DNA of 64,000 bases, taken from NCBI RefSeq assembly GCF_037975245.1, contig NC_092575.1, forward strand, positions 6,699,501 through 6,763,500, in the 5' to 3' direction. The translations under genes were made by a program, and so were the position numbers. Shown here piece by piece: positions 25,901 through 38,982 of this stretch. The notes under the pieces are model-generated. The model had not been told where the DNA came from and ran no database searches. It worked only from the letters and a program-made list of their open reading frames with translations. This DNA comes from Apostichopus japonicus. Taxonomy: Eukaryota; Echinodermata; Holothuroidea; Aspidochirotida; Stichopodidae. Position 1 is the stretch's first letter, and the number at the start of each line of letters is the position of its first letter.

Positions 25901-28472
25901 CCACCGACAGAATAAGGTGTAACGTTCACCGGACAGCCAACTGTACCGGGGACACATCCTTTAAAAATAGGCAGAACGAAAGCAAAAATAAACTCACGGT
26001 AATAAATACTTGGTAATCGATTCATCAATCAGTTCAAGGATTTCTTGCATAATTACATGTACTGATTTAAAGGAGACTTAAACCCTTTATCATCATTATT
26101 GATCTATGTGATAGAGATAACCGCCATGAACAATCCCAACCCCCCCCCCCCTCTCCACTTCCTCACCTCACCCCTCCACGCCATGCAAACCCTACCATCG
26201 TTAGTAAGTTGCTAAGGAGATAACTGTCATGAAATAAACTTCCGGTAAACAGCTAAGAATGAACCGTATTCCAGTTGGTTGGGAAGTATCACGTGGATTA
26301 AATCTTCCTTTTACACTCCAAGCCTATCATGGTTTAATCAAGTCTAGATATAACATCATTGAGTCATATGTGTTTCAATTTCTAACGTTTTGCTGTTCAT
26401 TTTCATTTTTTTTTCAATTTTCAAATGCTGAATCTAAATAATTAAAGCTATTCACATTACCTATATGGTGGCATTATAGTGTGACAATGTTAATTAAAAA
26501 AATTGTGAACTTTGTACCTTGAGAAACGCAAACAGAAAGTAAACAGGTTTCCGATCCCAGTGGCACTATGACGTCACAGCTCTACACAATGAGAGGCCCC
26601 ATAGGTCCATACATTTACATTTAAAAGAAGGATATCTCCCAAAAGGGGAGGGGGCGGTAAAATGGTCAAGTCAGTTAAACATAATAAACCAGCAATAATT
26701 ATCTAAATGGTCAAACAGCAAACGCTTTTCATTAATACTTGCTTGCGGTTCGCTTCGAGAAAAGCTTTGACCCTTCACGTGTAAGCGGAATATCGTAATA
26801 TAGTTTGACATCACAAGGAAACATTATGAAAAGAAAACGTAAAGAAAACGAAGAAAGTAACGAACAGGTAAACAAAACATACGAGTCATGTTTTGGTGGT
26901 ATGGAGAAGGGGACGGGGAGGGGGGCAGATTTCGCGTATAGGGCAGGGCGTCGGAAGCTATTTGGGATTGGTACGGCAGATCAGAGTGTGGCCATCTATC
27001 ATAATTATCGGGGGGACGTTTGGTAGGTCAAACTACGCTACGCGCCACCATGGTTGGCGCGTAGCGTAATGGAGAAAATTTTGAAAAAAATGTCTCCCAG
27101 ATTGCAGGAAATGGCACTTCCCGAGCTTGAAAACAAGACCCCTGCCACCCGACTAATCTTCTGAAACACATTTTGAAGTATGTTTCATTTTTTTTTTTGC
27201 GCCGTGAATATTGGTCCTGCGTTCGCCGTACCGGCTCCGACGCCCCTGTAGGGTATCCTAATCGAATACATGTAGCTATGTTTCGCAAGCTAAAATGTGA
27301 TTGCTAACGTTGTTCGTTTTCTCGGCTAGTTCGACAGAACTTATTTGGCCTGTGGTGGTGTTAAACCATAGTTGGTTTACATTCACAAAGTTGTGCTTGT
27401 TGATCCCAATTTTCGCCGACTTCATCATCTTGGCGAGCTTTCAGTTGTGAATGTTGTGGTCTGGGAAAGAGGACTATGGGAAGGAGTTGCCACCCCCCTG
27501 CATTTGCTAAATAAAATGATAACTTACCGTCCGCTAGATTGGTTGGCAGACTCTGGGTTTGGCCTCCTGCTGCGTTTCTGCGCATGCGTAAGGAGGGCTT
27601 ATCGACGCCATCTCCGAGTTTACGTTGGAGTAATATCAAGTTATTCTGAAGGAGAGAGGAATGATTACACTTAAACAAAATGCATCTCGTAAAATGCATT
27701 TCATATTCAACAGTTTACGAAGGATAATAAAACCATTTTTTAGTTAACCAGTTATAAACGGCGGGGGGGGGGGGGGGGGAGGGGTAGAGCTCGCAGCGTG
27801 TAAATCACGTTACAGTTCAACGACTGAGGAAAGATTACTTATAAATGAATTTATAAAATTTGTCCGGATAACAAGTTCATCTTTCCTGTATCTGATTCCT
27901 TCAAGAATCTTCTGTAATTTCATATAAGACAGAAGAAGAATTTACTATAAATATGATATTTCTTAAATATGAATAGTAAAGTAAGATTGTCGAAAAGAAT
28001 GATACTAATTTTTACCAATTTTCTCAACTTATAATGTTGCCTGCACATTAAAGTCAACTTAATGTGATACATTCTTATAGCTCTTCAACTTTTCAATATG
28101 CAAAATATTCAGTTGACTTATTCTTTTCCTGATCTGTTTCCCACGTTTTCAACAATACCTTATCAAATATATTATAATATACAATTTAAAGTGGATATTA
28201 AAACTAGAAATCTCAGGCCAAGTTTTTACCGAGATTCTTTAAAATATACCGATAGTAAATTTAACGTAAAACTTTAAAAAATATAAAATATTTCTTACCG
28301 AAAGTGACTTTTGTTTGTCTGCCATAACTTTTATTTGAGCTTGTAAGTCTTCGATGATTTTCATCGCGATGTTATCGGGCTCACTTTCACCCGGTTCCGC
28401 GATTACCGATGCTGCAGTGAGTGCACAAATAGCTACAAGGGAGAGTATGGTTAGTACTACACGAAATTGCAT
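22966..28472 (-). CDS. Short-chain collagen C4-like secreted protein, copy B
   Basis: Five exons: 28299-28472, 27528-27645, 25809-25958, 24192-24341, 22966-23462; GT..AG throughout, phases 0,1,1,1 as in copy A, 362 residues. Signal peptide from MQFRVVLTILSLVAICAL; coiled coil across exons 1-2 (IIEDLQAQIKVMADKQKSLS, then NNLILLQRKL). Exon 3 is the Cys/collagen exon (CPVNVTPYSVGGSCILCPAG then seven Gly-X-Y triplets with GRDGRDGRD), the same 150 bp as in copy A. The C-terminal domain (RWGHSECPPS, PCAVC, YGGYLMAERS, YELTCAVCTL) is strongly conserved with copy A, whereas the coiled-coil and linker exons have drifted. Domain and sequon point to a secreted glycoprotein. The binding target is unknown. 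Confidence 0.87.
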
Positions 28473-28584
28473 CTTGCGATATTCCTTGGAACAATCAAGA
28501 TTGAAAGATTCGCCCGAATCGCGAAAAAAGTGAATCTATTGTGAAGAAGAGACACAAATTATGTTGACGTTGGTGAGAGTTTTG

Positions 28585-28592
28585 TTTTTATA
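28585..28592 (-). promoter_or_regulatory. TATA box of collagen-like copy B
   Basis: TATAAAAA on the minus strand about 115 bases upstream of the ATG at 28472. It would place the transcription start near 28555-28562 and leave a 5' UTR of about 85 bases. Confidence 0.55.
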
Positions 28593-28599
28593 AATGGTC

Positions 28600-31500
28600 T
28601 CAGATGTTGGGTTTATCTCACGTGTGTGTGTGTGTGTTGGGGGGGGGGGTGTATTTCAACTTATTATGGGTCTCAAGTGGTTAATTATTGTTCAAGTGAT
28701 TTATACTGAAGGGACCAATTAACGCTTCTTTGTTTACTGCACACATGGCGTTCTATCGATAAGATTAGATTTACTAACAATGAATCAGTTATAATTGACA
28801 TGCTCAGTAATTTAAAGGTATGTGCATGGTGTGTCGGTCCTTTTTCGGTGAGGCAATTTTCAATCATAGCTTGAATAGCGTGCCAAGTAGGAGGGATCGA
28901 ACGACGAAAATCATAATAAAGTATTACTATTAGTCAACAAGCCAGAACATTTATTTAGCTGTGTTTAAGCTGTCAAAGAGTTGATTAGAATCGGTATAAA
29001 TAATGATGGTAAATTTTCATGCAGGACTACGGAGACCCCTATACGTCATTGAAATGTGCAACATGCAAGACTAACTAAACTTCTCAACACTAGGTGATGA
29101 AAGTATATATATACTTCAAGCCAATCACACGGATAGAATTGGTCACAAGATAAAACCGACCAATCAGTGCGCAACAACATTACTCTCGTTTAGAATTCAA
29201 TAAATGCAAAGTTAACATAGCTACTCTACATAATGCGTAATCATACATTAAGGCATCATATATAATGTGGGTTTATAATGCCAACCGGCTGTTTCGGTGG
29301 CAAACTATATGTCACATGCCTGGAAGAGAAAAACCTTTACACTGTAAGATGGAAAAAACAAACAGTTTCTTTTCCCGAACTCGAGGTACGTAACCTTTAT
29401 GTTGATTTATCCTTGAAATGTGCAACATTTGGATTGTTTGATTAACATTCTTTGTTCACCAATATATTAAAATTCCATTGGTATGGCATATATATTGCAG
29501 ATATATGTACTTATCTCTGATTGGCTTACATATTACAAAGAAAAAACAACCCAATTAAACTAATTTGCCATGACGGCATGTTTCACTGTTACTGTTGTCA
29601 TATTTGAAAAATTCACATCTTTGCCGTTCAAAAAGCTATGAGTACTTTGTTGTGACCCACGTTTGCTTTAAGCAATTAATTTCAGTAACCGGAACATCCC
29701 TTTAAATAACATGTTCTCTTTGCACTTCACGGATAATACTTGTCATAATCGCTATTGTAGAGAGTGATCTAGTTTAGTGTAAGGATTAAAGGTCATACAG
29801 ACCAAGGGGTAGGAAGCTTCCAAAAAGTGTGGGTGGGGGGGGGGGGCAGGACATCAGAGGGGCACTTTCTCATTCCACAACCACCACTCGTTATGCTATA
29901 AACCGATACACACAGGCCATATCAATTAAATATATATGTGTTAGTATGATATCAAATTCTATTATGGTGCGCTGCAACATTGATTTTTATTTGTTGAGAT
30001 TGTTTATTGTTAACCGTGCTACAAAAAGTTATGGGGTGCCATTTGAAAATAGAATGTACAGACTAAAAATAAGTAATTAAATTAACAAAGGCTTAAGATA
30101 TCTAAAAGACAGTTCTTCATCAAAGGGGCACATTTTACATGGCACATTTGCTATTTTAGAAAAAAGTGGGAGGGGGCACGTGCTACCCCCTCCCCCTGTT
30201 CCTACCCCTCTGCTACAGCTCACAAACACCTAATGAATGTAGACAGATCACCACTAGTAAGGGATATTCTGATCGATAAGAATCGATATAATTGCATGTA
30301 ATGCCCTGGTCCTCAGTATGAATTCTGAAATATAAGGCTTCAGAGTCAAAATACGAGGTAGTCGCGCCACAGGTGACAAAGTGTCCCATCGTGATAGGGA
30401 CGAGAATAGTGTCATATGTGTTGTCGCTGAAAATTTAAACAGTAACATTAGTTATGATATACTGCGGTTATGGAGGTAGTTAAATGTGGAGTCATTATTT
30501 ACTAGCCTATACGTGGGTATTATCGTTATATATAACTAACTGTTTATAGAATTTGTTCAAACAAAGTAAAAGTGTAAGTTATTCTTGGTATTGGAAAAGA
30601 AATTTGGTACGGAAGTCTCGTGGTGGGGTGGGGGAGAGGGATGGGATAGCACTGAAAGGGGAAGGAGAGAGGAGGGATTAGGAGAGAGAAGGAAAGGAAA
30701 ATGAAGAGGTGGGAATGCGGGAAGGGATAAGGGATGGTTGCATTGAGGGGGGGGGGGAGGCAGGGGGGCGGAGAAGGATGAGAAAGATCAAAACGACCAC
30801 TAAACGATGGGTTGAAAGGTTCAAAGAGTGCAATTTGTCTTGTCACAACCTTGAACATGGGCGTGATCCTGTTCGGTCCTGTTAACACATTGGGGAACTT
30901 CTTTATTCATATTAAAGAAATGAAAATTTTCAAATAAACCCCCCCCCCCCCACAAATAGACATTAACAATACATTCATAAGAAAAATAACAAATAAAAAA
31001 GAACAAAGTTTAACTCTCTTCGGAAAAAGTGTCAGTTAGAACTATGTTACAGGCACTTTTGTATATTATTATCCACATACAAAATATTTACAGCAATTTA
31101 AAAGCAATTCTGTTTCTTAAGTACAGTATGTACATAATATGTAAATAAATCATGAAGTAGTGTTATCAGAAGGAACAGTGGAGGTAAGGGTGTGGGTGGG
31201 TGGGGGGGGGGGCAACTCCTGTATATGTCACCCCTCCTATCTAGTAGCTATGGGGATTAATAACACCCAGGTAAAATGCCTTTAAATCAAATCTAAGGGG
31301 TAGAGCTGCTTAACTTTACTGATCATTCACAGAATATCTACATTGATACTTTCCATTAAACACATTAAAAAAACTGAATTTGAATAACAATAACATTGGG
31401 GTTCTAATGTAAATTAAACAATTTCTTTGGCTGTCTTTTTATGAAGATGTAAAAACTGAAACATGGCACTGCTTATCCACTACTTTAATTCTCTTAATAT

Positions 31501-31893
31501 GAAAGTAGATGTACCTAACGAATGTATATAACAGAATACCACAAAATCTCTATCAGTTATATTTTCAAAGTTTTACAATACGTGTATCTGTTAATAGCTT
31601 AAATTTCACTGAAACAATTTATCATTGGCCGGTTTCACTCATATATTGGCTGCTTCAACAATTAGAAGCAAATGATGTCTAGAAGAAAATAACATTAATG
31701 ATCCATTACTCCTGCATAGGAAAGTGTATTAAAGTGATCATGTGTACATGTAACTTGTTACAACAATTCTATGGATGACAAGTGTTTGTGTGCATTGCAA
31801 GAACTAGTTCCAAGTCCATTTGCTATTTCTTGGCAACAGGTGATCAAGGTGAGGTTGTTGTTTTTGGAGTAACATGGGACGGTCCAGGCTGAG
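28600..31893. other. Intergenic / 3' flank of CCDC65
   Basis: No exon-like frames recognised. It contains the 5' flank of collagen-like copy B, several poly-G runs (near 28640, 29833, 30748, 31203), a possible hAT remnant and, at its right end, the CCDC65 3' UTR. The AATAAA complement at 30902-30907 and an ATTAAA complement at 31484-31489 are candidate poly(A) signals, not resolved. Confidence 0.45.
29806..30212. mobile_element. Possible hAT-like element
   Basis: The ends read CAAGGGGTAGGAAG from the left and CAGAGGGGTAGGAA from the right, both followed by G-rich DNA. The flanks share only about 5 of 8 bases (ATACAGAC / CTACAGCT), so the target duplication is weak. An AT-rich middle has no transposase. 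Confidence 0.45.
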
Positions 31894-34800
31894 TTAAACT
31901 GTGTATTTTACAACATGTGCGGCTTCCACCACTGTCTGTGTAGGTCTCTGGACCCTGGGGTCTCCCACTGGGATAGACATTCTGTGAAAGGAAAAACAAC
32001 AAATATAGAAACTCTTTACTTAATCACAACCTCTAGATGCAACCACAAACAAACAAACAAATATTCATACAGTCAATACACACATAAAATACAAACATAA
32101 AAAATAAATACAAACATACACCAATATATATAACAAACATACACGGATACACGCATACCTCCATATTTGAATAAACAATAGTCAACACTTTAAAGGAAGA
32201 AACAGCCATCTTTATATGCAGATATAATCATTTTACCTATTGTTTTTGGTAAGTTATTGTATTCAGTTCATGGTGACACTTTGTTTTTATTATTTATTAT
32301 TATTATTATTCATAGAGACTGCAATGTTCCTGCCAATAACGGTCAGACACGACTGTCTATCATTTGTACCAATTTGCCGTCCAATTCTGACTGATAAACA
32401 TTATTATCTTTCGGCTACTACTGACACGACACCGCTCGTTACAGAAGTCATCACGCTAGCCTCCTTCCAAACACAACATACAGCCCTTAAAATCGTGGGA
32501 ATAGTGACGGAAAACAAGACGGTTACGTACGGGACGTTCGTCTGCTGGTTGACCACGAAGAGAGGATTGACGTTGCTGAGGATTTCGTCGTTGACAGAGA
32601 TACCGTCCAGGTACTGCTTCAGGACTGTTCTCAGCCTCTGGTTTTCGTCCAGGAGGGTGGATTTTTCTTTATCCATGGCTACCTTGTCGAGTAACACTTT
32701 ATTGTACCGTTTCCAAAAGTTCTCCAGGGAGGTGTATTCGTGCATCACCTGAGAGAATTTTAGCGAAAGAAGAGAAGCGGTTTATTTTCTTCATCGGATA
32801 CCGATCGATGTCAAGGGTAAAATTTCTATCAGTTCTATTTTGTATTGTCTGATCAAACTGCAGATTTCCATACCACGTGGAAAACTGTACAGCCTGACTC
32901 AGACCAGTGCATGTCATGAACATCAAAAATTTCTACATTCCTATCACTCACGATGGTGCCTGGCCAAATGATCAGTGCAAACGATGTAAAAACCGTTTCC
33001 TAATATTGTGCTTACCCTAATTATACCAAAGCAAAGATACCCATGATACAGTCCAACCCAGAATGGGAGTGAACTATTTGTGTCAGCAAATCAACAGAAG
33101 TAAGCTGACGACTAGGAAGTCATGAACAGATTTATTGGACAGAGTGTGTTATTCAAACCACTGACCTCGGGAATACAAGGCCTCTGCTCTATCAACTGAG
33201 CCATCTGGTCTTTTAATTCCGAAGTGATCCCTTTACATCCATTTCTTTTCCAGAGGGTGGAGGAGGGGTGGGGGGTCACAATCAGAAGCCAGAGTGACTT
33301 TGCATGCACCGTTGCCAAAAGTCACACTCCCCAGTTTTCACTGGATGCAACCCAGGAAAGGGGGGACAGAAGTGACAGGGGAAACAGGATAGATAGATAG
33401 ATGAGAGAGTGCAACAGTAGGATAGATGCAGGTAAGCTCACCTCTGCAAGTTGCTCTGACGGCGGTTCCGCTACAGCTGCGGAAACATCCTCTTCCTCCT
33501 CCTGGGTGAGGCTGGATGCGTAGAATGGAAGCACCTTCTCCTCTTCTGTCTCCTTCTTGCGACACTGCTCCGAGACTTTCAGAATTCTCTCTCCCTGGTG
33601 ATACAGGATACACAACACAGTGAGACTGGGATTTCCAATATCAACACCAATCAGAACTTTATTTAGATCTTCTTTTAGAGAGGCAAACCATCTTTAGCTT
33701 ATATGTTAGACATCTTTGAAATGAGTTAACACCCCCTCCCCCCCCCTCCTGCAAAATATCTCGAGAAAATCTTGCTTCGTTTGGGAGATATCAAGGTTCA
33801 AAGGTCATGTCAGCAGGCTGCCATTTTGTCAATCTGTGATGTCACAAGGAGCTGAAACCCTTAACATTTCATTTGTCTTCTTTTCATATTTTCAATTCGA
33901 ATGTAAACAATGTTGATACAAAGCAATGTCAGTATGAGAACAAGTTAAGAACTACCCATGTTCTAGATTTAACATTTGCAAAAATCATCTCCATTACAGT
34001 AAAGAAAATTGTAATAGTAAGGAAATTACTAAAATTCAAGCATTTATGGCTTATGATGTCACGTTTAGACTTGTTCAAGTCTCCAAGCTTGTTTGTGTAG
34101 GAACATCAAAACTGTTATACAGGTACCTACTAAATAAGATTTTTCTCATCTGTTTGTGGGGGGGGGGGAGGAGTGGGGTGGAGGGGATTTTATCAGCAGG
34201 CTCTCGGTCACATTTACCCATGACGATTCTTGGGTTGGCATCTCCTTTTGTTTTATACCCATAAATTCCATTTCCTACAAATTCACCAGAGATGCTACAA
34301 TTCTTTGTACAAACTATATGAAGTTTGTCTTCTAATACAAAGAGCAGGCTGGAAATTATTGGTGATGGGATAGGCTGTGTATAATTTGCATATATGGGTC
34401 TAGACTAAACATACATGTTTTTTTTTCCTGCTATATTTTTTGGGGAAAAACTATCATCTATTGCACTAGAGGAGAGGGGATGAATGCCCTTCATCAACAA
34501 GATAGTACTGATGGACAAAGTATATTCAGAAGGGACTAATGAAGATGGGAAGATGGCATATCATTCTAGCAGCAAAAATATCCTGCACTGCCCTCACAGT
34601 TGTATAGAATGGCTAAAGTGATCATTTGTTGCAGAGATAGTGGTGGTACAAAAGAGGTAAAATAGGCCCACATGATATGGGAGGGGGAATAGGGAGAAAG
34701 CACCATTTAGAAAAAAAAAAAAAACCCAGCAGGGAATCATTTCTGTAACTAAAGAAATAAAATGACTAACCAGTTCTAATTTTGATTGTAGTGCCTTGAT

Positions 34801-37800
34801 GGACGCATTTGAATCCAGCGTTAGTTTTGTGAGCCGGCGTCTTTCGTTTTCTCTGAACGAGTTCATCTGACTCTTTAGAGTGTGGAAGTGTTGAGCGATG
34901 ACCTCTCGCTGCTCCTTCAGGTCCCTGTTGCGCTCTTCGCTCTCCTTGACATTCTGGGCCATCTTGGCCTTGAGACTGGCGATGGTATCCTGTACAACGA
35001 AATTAAAGACCATGAGAAAAAGACTTTACAAAGTAACTTAGTGGGTTTGTTGAATGTGTGAAAATCAGAGGCAAACAGCGATTCATACCGATCCTGAATG
35101 CGTATCAGACACTGACGCTGTAAGTCTTGCAGAGATTGAGAAAAATTCAAAGAAAAGGTAGTCTGAAAGAATAGTCTTTTTGTAAGATTACTTTACAAAA
35201 GAGCCCAAGGCCAAAAACAAAATAATAAGAGTCTCTGATTGGCGAATGAAAAACCGAGAACCTCATTATTCACTGGCTTTAAATGTTTTCTGGAGGCAAA
35301 GTCATGGATAATCGTGGGACATTTAGTTAATGTGTTTCCATCTGTACAAGTTGAAAACACAATGGAAACCTTCACTTGGGCAAGGCTAACTGCTCATTGT
35401 AATATGACATGGGGGAGTGATTAGTTTCTTTATTTTGAAAATCCAAAGATGCACTAATTGTCTTGGTCTACGCTTGAAGGTACATCGTGACATTTTGGGG
35501 TGAAACTGATGGGGAAGGGGAGGAAGAGGAGAGGTAGGGATAGGGAGAGGGTAGCAATAAGGGAGGTTGGAGGGGGGTTAGTGGAGGGGAATGGGGAAGG
35601 TAGAGATCCATGGGATCCTTTGTAAACAAATCTGTCTGTGAGATTAAAAAACCCAAAGCTGTGACTCTTGATAATTGCACTCACAGATATTCTCTGAAGC
35701 TTTCTCATTTGGAATTCAATTTCTCTTGCGCTGGTTTCGTCTTTGCTCTTGAGAGTCTCAAACGCAGCCTTCCTCTCCTCCGTGGTTTCTTGGTAGTTCT
35801 TCAGGGCGGCTTGAAATTGTTTCCAGAGGTCTTCTACCTGACCTTCCAGTTGTATCCTCAAGGCATGTTTTTCCTCTAGATTCTATTTTGACAAGAAAAG
35901 CAGAGAGTTTTTGCCGTGAAAATTTTTAATTTCAGGTTTACAGTCTTGTTCAGGGCCAAGGCCTTCTCACACGACTTACACTTCTCACACTTGTTAAACA
36001 AACATATCAAACATTTTACAGCAACACACACTGGGGGTGACTGAATACCTTATGATACATTATTAATATTTATCATGAACTTCACTAATCACCTTTGCCA
36101 TTAAAGAAATATCAAATCAAAATTTGCAAATGCTTTCGTTTAAACTTAGGTACTTATGGAAGTTAAACAGTTAAAAAGATGAATTCAACTCATCAAACTG
36201 TCAGCTTCGACATTCTTAACAGGTTTAAATTGTGTAAATCGCAAGATTGTGTCATTTTTCATCAGGTCTCAACGGATCTACAAGTTGCTTCAGTTCATTC
36301 ACAAACTCATTGACATCATTCAAAAGCTATGCTTTTCTCCAAGCCCTGTCACTCTGTTTAGCAATGAAAATCGACTAAGTGAATACAACAAATGACCAAA
36401 ACTGTCGGGGGTACCTTGTTTTTGATTTCATCCCTCAAACTCTGAAATTCCTGGCGTGCCTCGTTCTCTCTGTCAGAGGCGTTCTCCTCCATGGCGAAGA
36501 GGATGTCTTGGACGTCGTTCATCTCTTGTCGGTGGTGATCCACGATCATCGACCTCTCGCTGTCAAATTCCTTCTTCAGGATTTCCAGTTCTTCCTCGTA
36601 TTCAGACTGGAGGATTTTTAACCTGCTCCTCTGGAGATCTGTTCGAAATTGACATCACAGATTTCAAATATGAAATCAAAGTCTCACGTCTTTAACGACA
36701 GCATGATCATGTATTTAAACTGGGGAATGTTTACCCGACTCTTCTGAAGATTCCTCCCCCCCCCCCCCCCCTCCAAATAAATATATATATACAAATTATC
36801 AAATTGTAAAATTATCAAATCACAGGTGTTGGGTTTACACTTTTTTGAAATCAATGCTTCTACTCATGGAGCTCCATGTTCTACTTCTGTTTTTCTATTT
36901 TGCAACTTATAGTTTAACATTTTCCAAAAGGATTGATAGCACTCTAAAAATAATTCTAAAGATTTTGACATTTCTAAATACGGTATAAAGTAACTTCTCA
37001 TTCCTTTCTTCAAAAAAAAAAGAAAAAAGAGAAAAGAAAGATGTTCACCCTTAACAAATTTTGCCACTTTCACTTGATCATTTGTTTACAAGCAAAATTT
37101 GGTTTCTTCCAGGAGAACAACATTTCAAAACACCAAAAAGGAAAGGAAATGAAAAAAAAAATATGTTGTGAAGATAATTTCCATATAGTTTTTTTGATAT
37201 ACCTATGAGAGTGTCCATGTTTTGTAAATGACTCCTCAATGCCATTGAGTACTGTTCTTCTGCCTCCTGGAGGTCCTTAGCCAGCGATTTGATGACACTG
37301 TCCTTCCTATCCACCACTCTCTCAAACGTCTGACTCAAGATTTCGATGTCCTTCTTCAGTTCCTTGGACTTTGCCGCTCGCAATAACGCCCTCCATTGAT
37401 GGGTCAGCTTGTAAAGGTTGAAGCGAGTGTTCTTCTCTTCCTTCACCAACTTATCCTGGTAAACGAAGAACATCGACATACAGACCTAGGTGAATCCATG
37501 TTCGTTGGACAGAGAACCTTAATGGCTCGTGATAATAGACAGGATTTTGATGGGAGTAGGAGGAGGGGAATGAAATAGTAGCTTTCTCTGCATATAAAAA
37601 GTGTATCTGACTAGGGGGGGGGAGGGGTTTTATAATAAATAATCATGTGATGACAACAAATGCTCAATGATGAATGGTACCTTTAAGGTTCCATCGGGAT
37701 ATAAATTAGGCATACATACTGTAAGGCAAACTAAAATCAGAAAACATTTATGTGTCATTCTTTTGTACACAACCTAGCAGTACGTACAGATGAATAATAG

Positions 37801-38304
37801 AAAATGGCCCGACTAAACGAATAATTAAACCGACTGTACAATTTTTGATAGAGCTCACAATGGAATAAAAATTAGCGTTTGCTCCAGCCTGTATTATGTT
37901 GTATATTTCTGCATATATGACATGTCACTGTGTGCTTTTACAACAGTTTTAACTTGTCAGAGTGTGGAATGACAAACACTTTGCTCAGAGCTAGAATACG
38001 TCTTAGGTACAGACACCGAAAGAATACTGTCCAATCTTGTCTATGTTTACTTAATTCAAGCCCCCCCACCCCCCCCCCCCCAAAAAAAAAAGACTGTGGA
38101 AATGAAATATAAAATGTTAATTTGAAGTGGTATTATGTGGTAGTTCAAATTGATGAAGTTGTTCCGAACCTTTAAGAATTGATTAAGCATGTCCTCCTTC
38201 TTCTTTCGCATTTCTTCTTCTGCGAGGGCTTTCTGTTCCATGTACAGAATCCTCTCTTCCTCCGTCATCTTCAGCTTCTTCTTTCCAGACTTTTTCTTCG
38301 GCAT
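31894..38304 (-). CDS. CCDC65: CCDC65 / DRC2, nexin-dynein regulatory complex subunit
   Basis: Complete coding region, eight exons: 38170-38304, 37203-37455, 36415-36638, 35685-35882, 34771-34989, 33442-33594, 32531-32748, 31894-31981; GT..AG and phase agree at every junction; 495 residues against about 484 in human. The N-terminus [10 protein letters not shown] is followed by coiled coil along nearly the whole length. Family-diagnostic stretches: [72 protein letters not shown] and the C-terminal EAAHVV. DRC2 pairs with DRC1 to form the base of the nexin link between axonemal doublets and is needed for ciliary beating. An in-frame ATG follows an acceptor five bases upstream (CTCAG then AGAAG), so an untranslated first exon is expected; a donor candidate lies next to 40874. 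It is head to head with CFAP251. Confidence 0.97.
33115..33360 (-). repeat. tRNA-derived SINE copy in a CCDC65 intron
   Basis: The minus strand reads GATGGCTCAGTTGATAGAGC (A box) and GGTCAGTGGTTTGAAT (B box), the layout of a tRNA head. The plus-strand continuation ending in CACTGGATGCAACCCAG resembles the copy at 46585-46830, so both belong to one family. Confidence 0.6.
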
Positions 38305-38982
38305 CTTCTCTGAGAGGTAACAATTTTGTTTGATTTTAAAATTTTAGTTAACTTCTAAAGCCAAATATTTAACGCAATATTGACATCACACATAGAAATA
38401 TACACTGGGAGGAGAAACGAGAAAAAATAAAGCTGATAACATTTCATAAAGTTTTGATCAAAATTCTGCTGGAGTTATGCAAAATTACAGCCTGACGAAA
38501 AATTACATTTTTTAGAAGATGCAGACAATCTGAGCTCTGCTACCTGGTGAGTAAATGCCTAAAACAGTTGTGTGACTTTCCAGTGTTATGTATTACACTT
38601 CAAATTCAGGAGAAGTTAGTAAGAACGTAGTCCTTTACCTTTCCAAAACACTCTATTGCAGTTCAAATTACAAAATCTAGTATTGCTATTCTTCTATCTG
38701 CAGTTTTGGCCAGGTGCACTGGATAGACAACCCAAAGAAATTACAACCCTTACGTGGTTTTCTTCTTATAGCATGATGGTATTGTATATTCAGTTTGGGA
38801 GATTTAAATACTGTTTTGGTTTGCAACAAAGCACCTATACCAATACGAGATTTTCAAGCTTACTGTAGCAATAAATTTGCAATCAGGCCTAACTTAAGTT
38901 ATAGGCCACGGTAATGAAAGTGTTACATCTGTGTTTGATTATTGCGAAGCAATATACAGTGCACATAGGCCTACAGTGCACC

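Noticed and set aside
32240-32752. Plus-strand 170-codon frame
   Set aside because: Antisense shadow of the CCDC65 exon 32531-32748; no signal for an independent gene.
32755-32926. Extra CCDC65 exon between 32748 and 33442
   Set aside because: The neighbouring exons join in phase and match the family without a gap (LAE to VMHEYT), so no exon is missing.
36379-36695. Plus-strand frames opposite CCDC65
   Set aside because: Shadows of the coiled-coil exon 36415-36638 on the minus strand.
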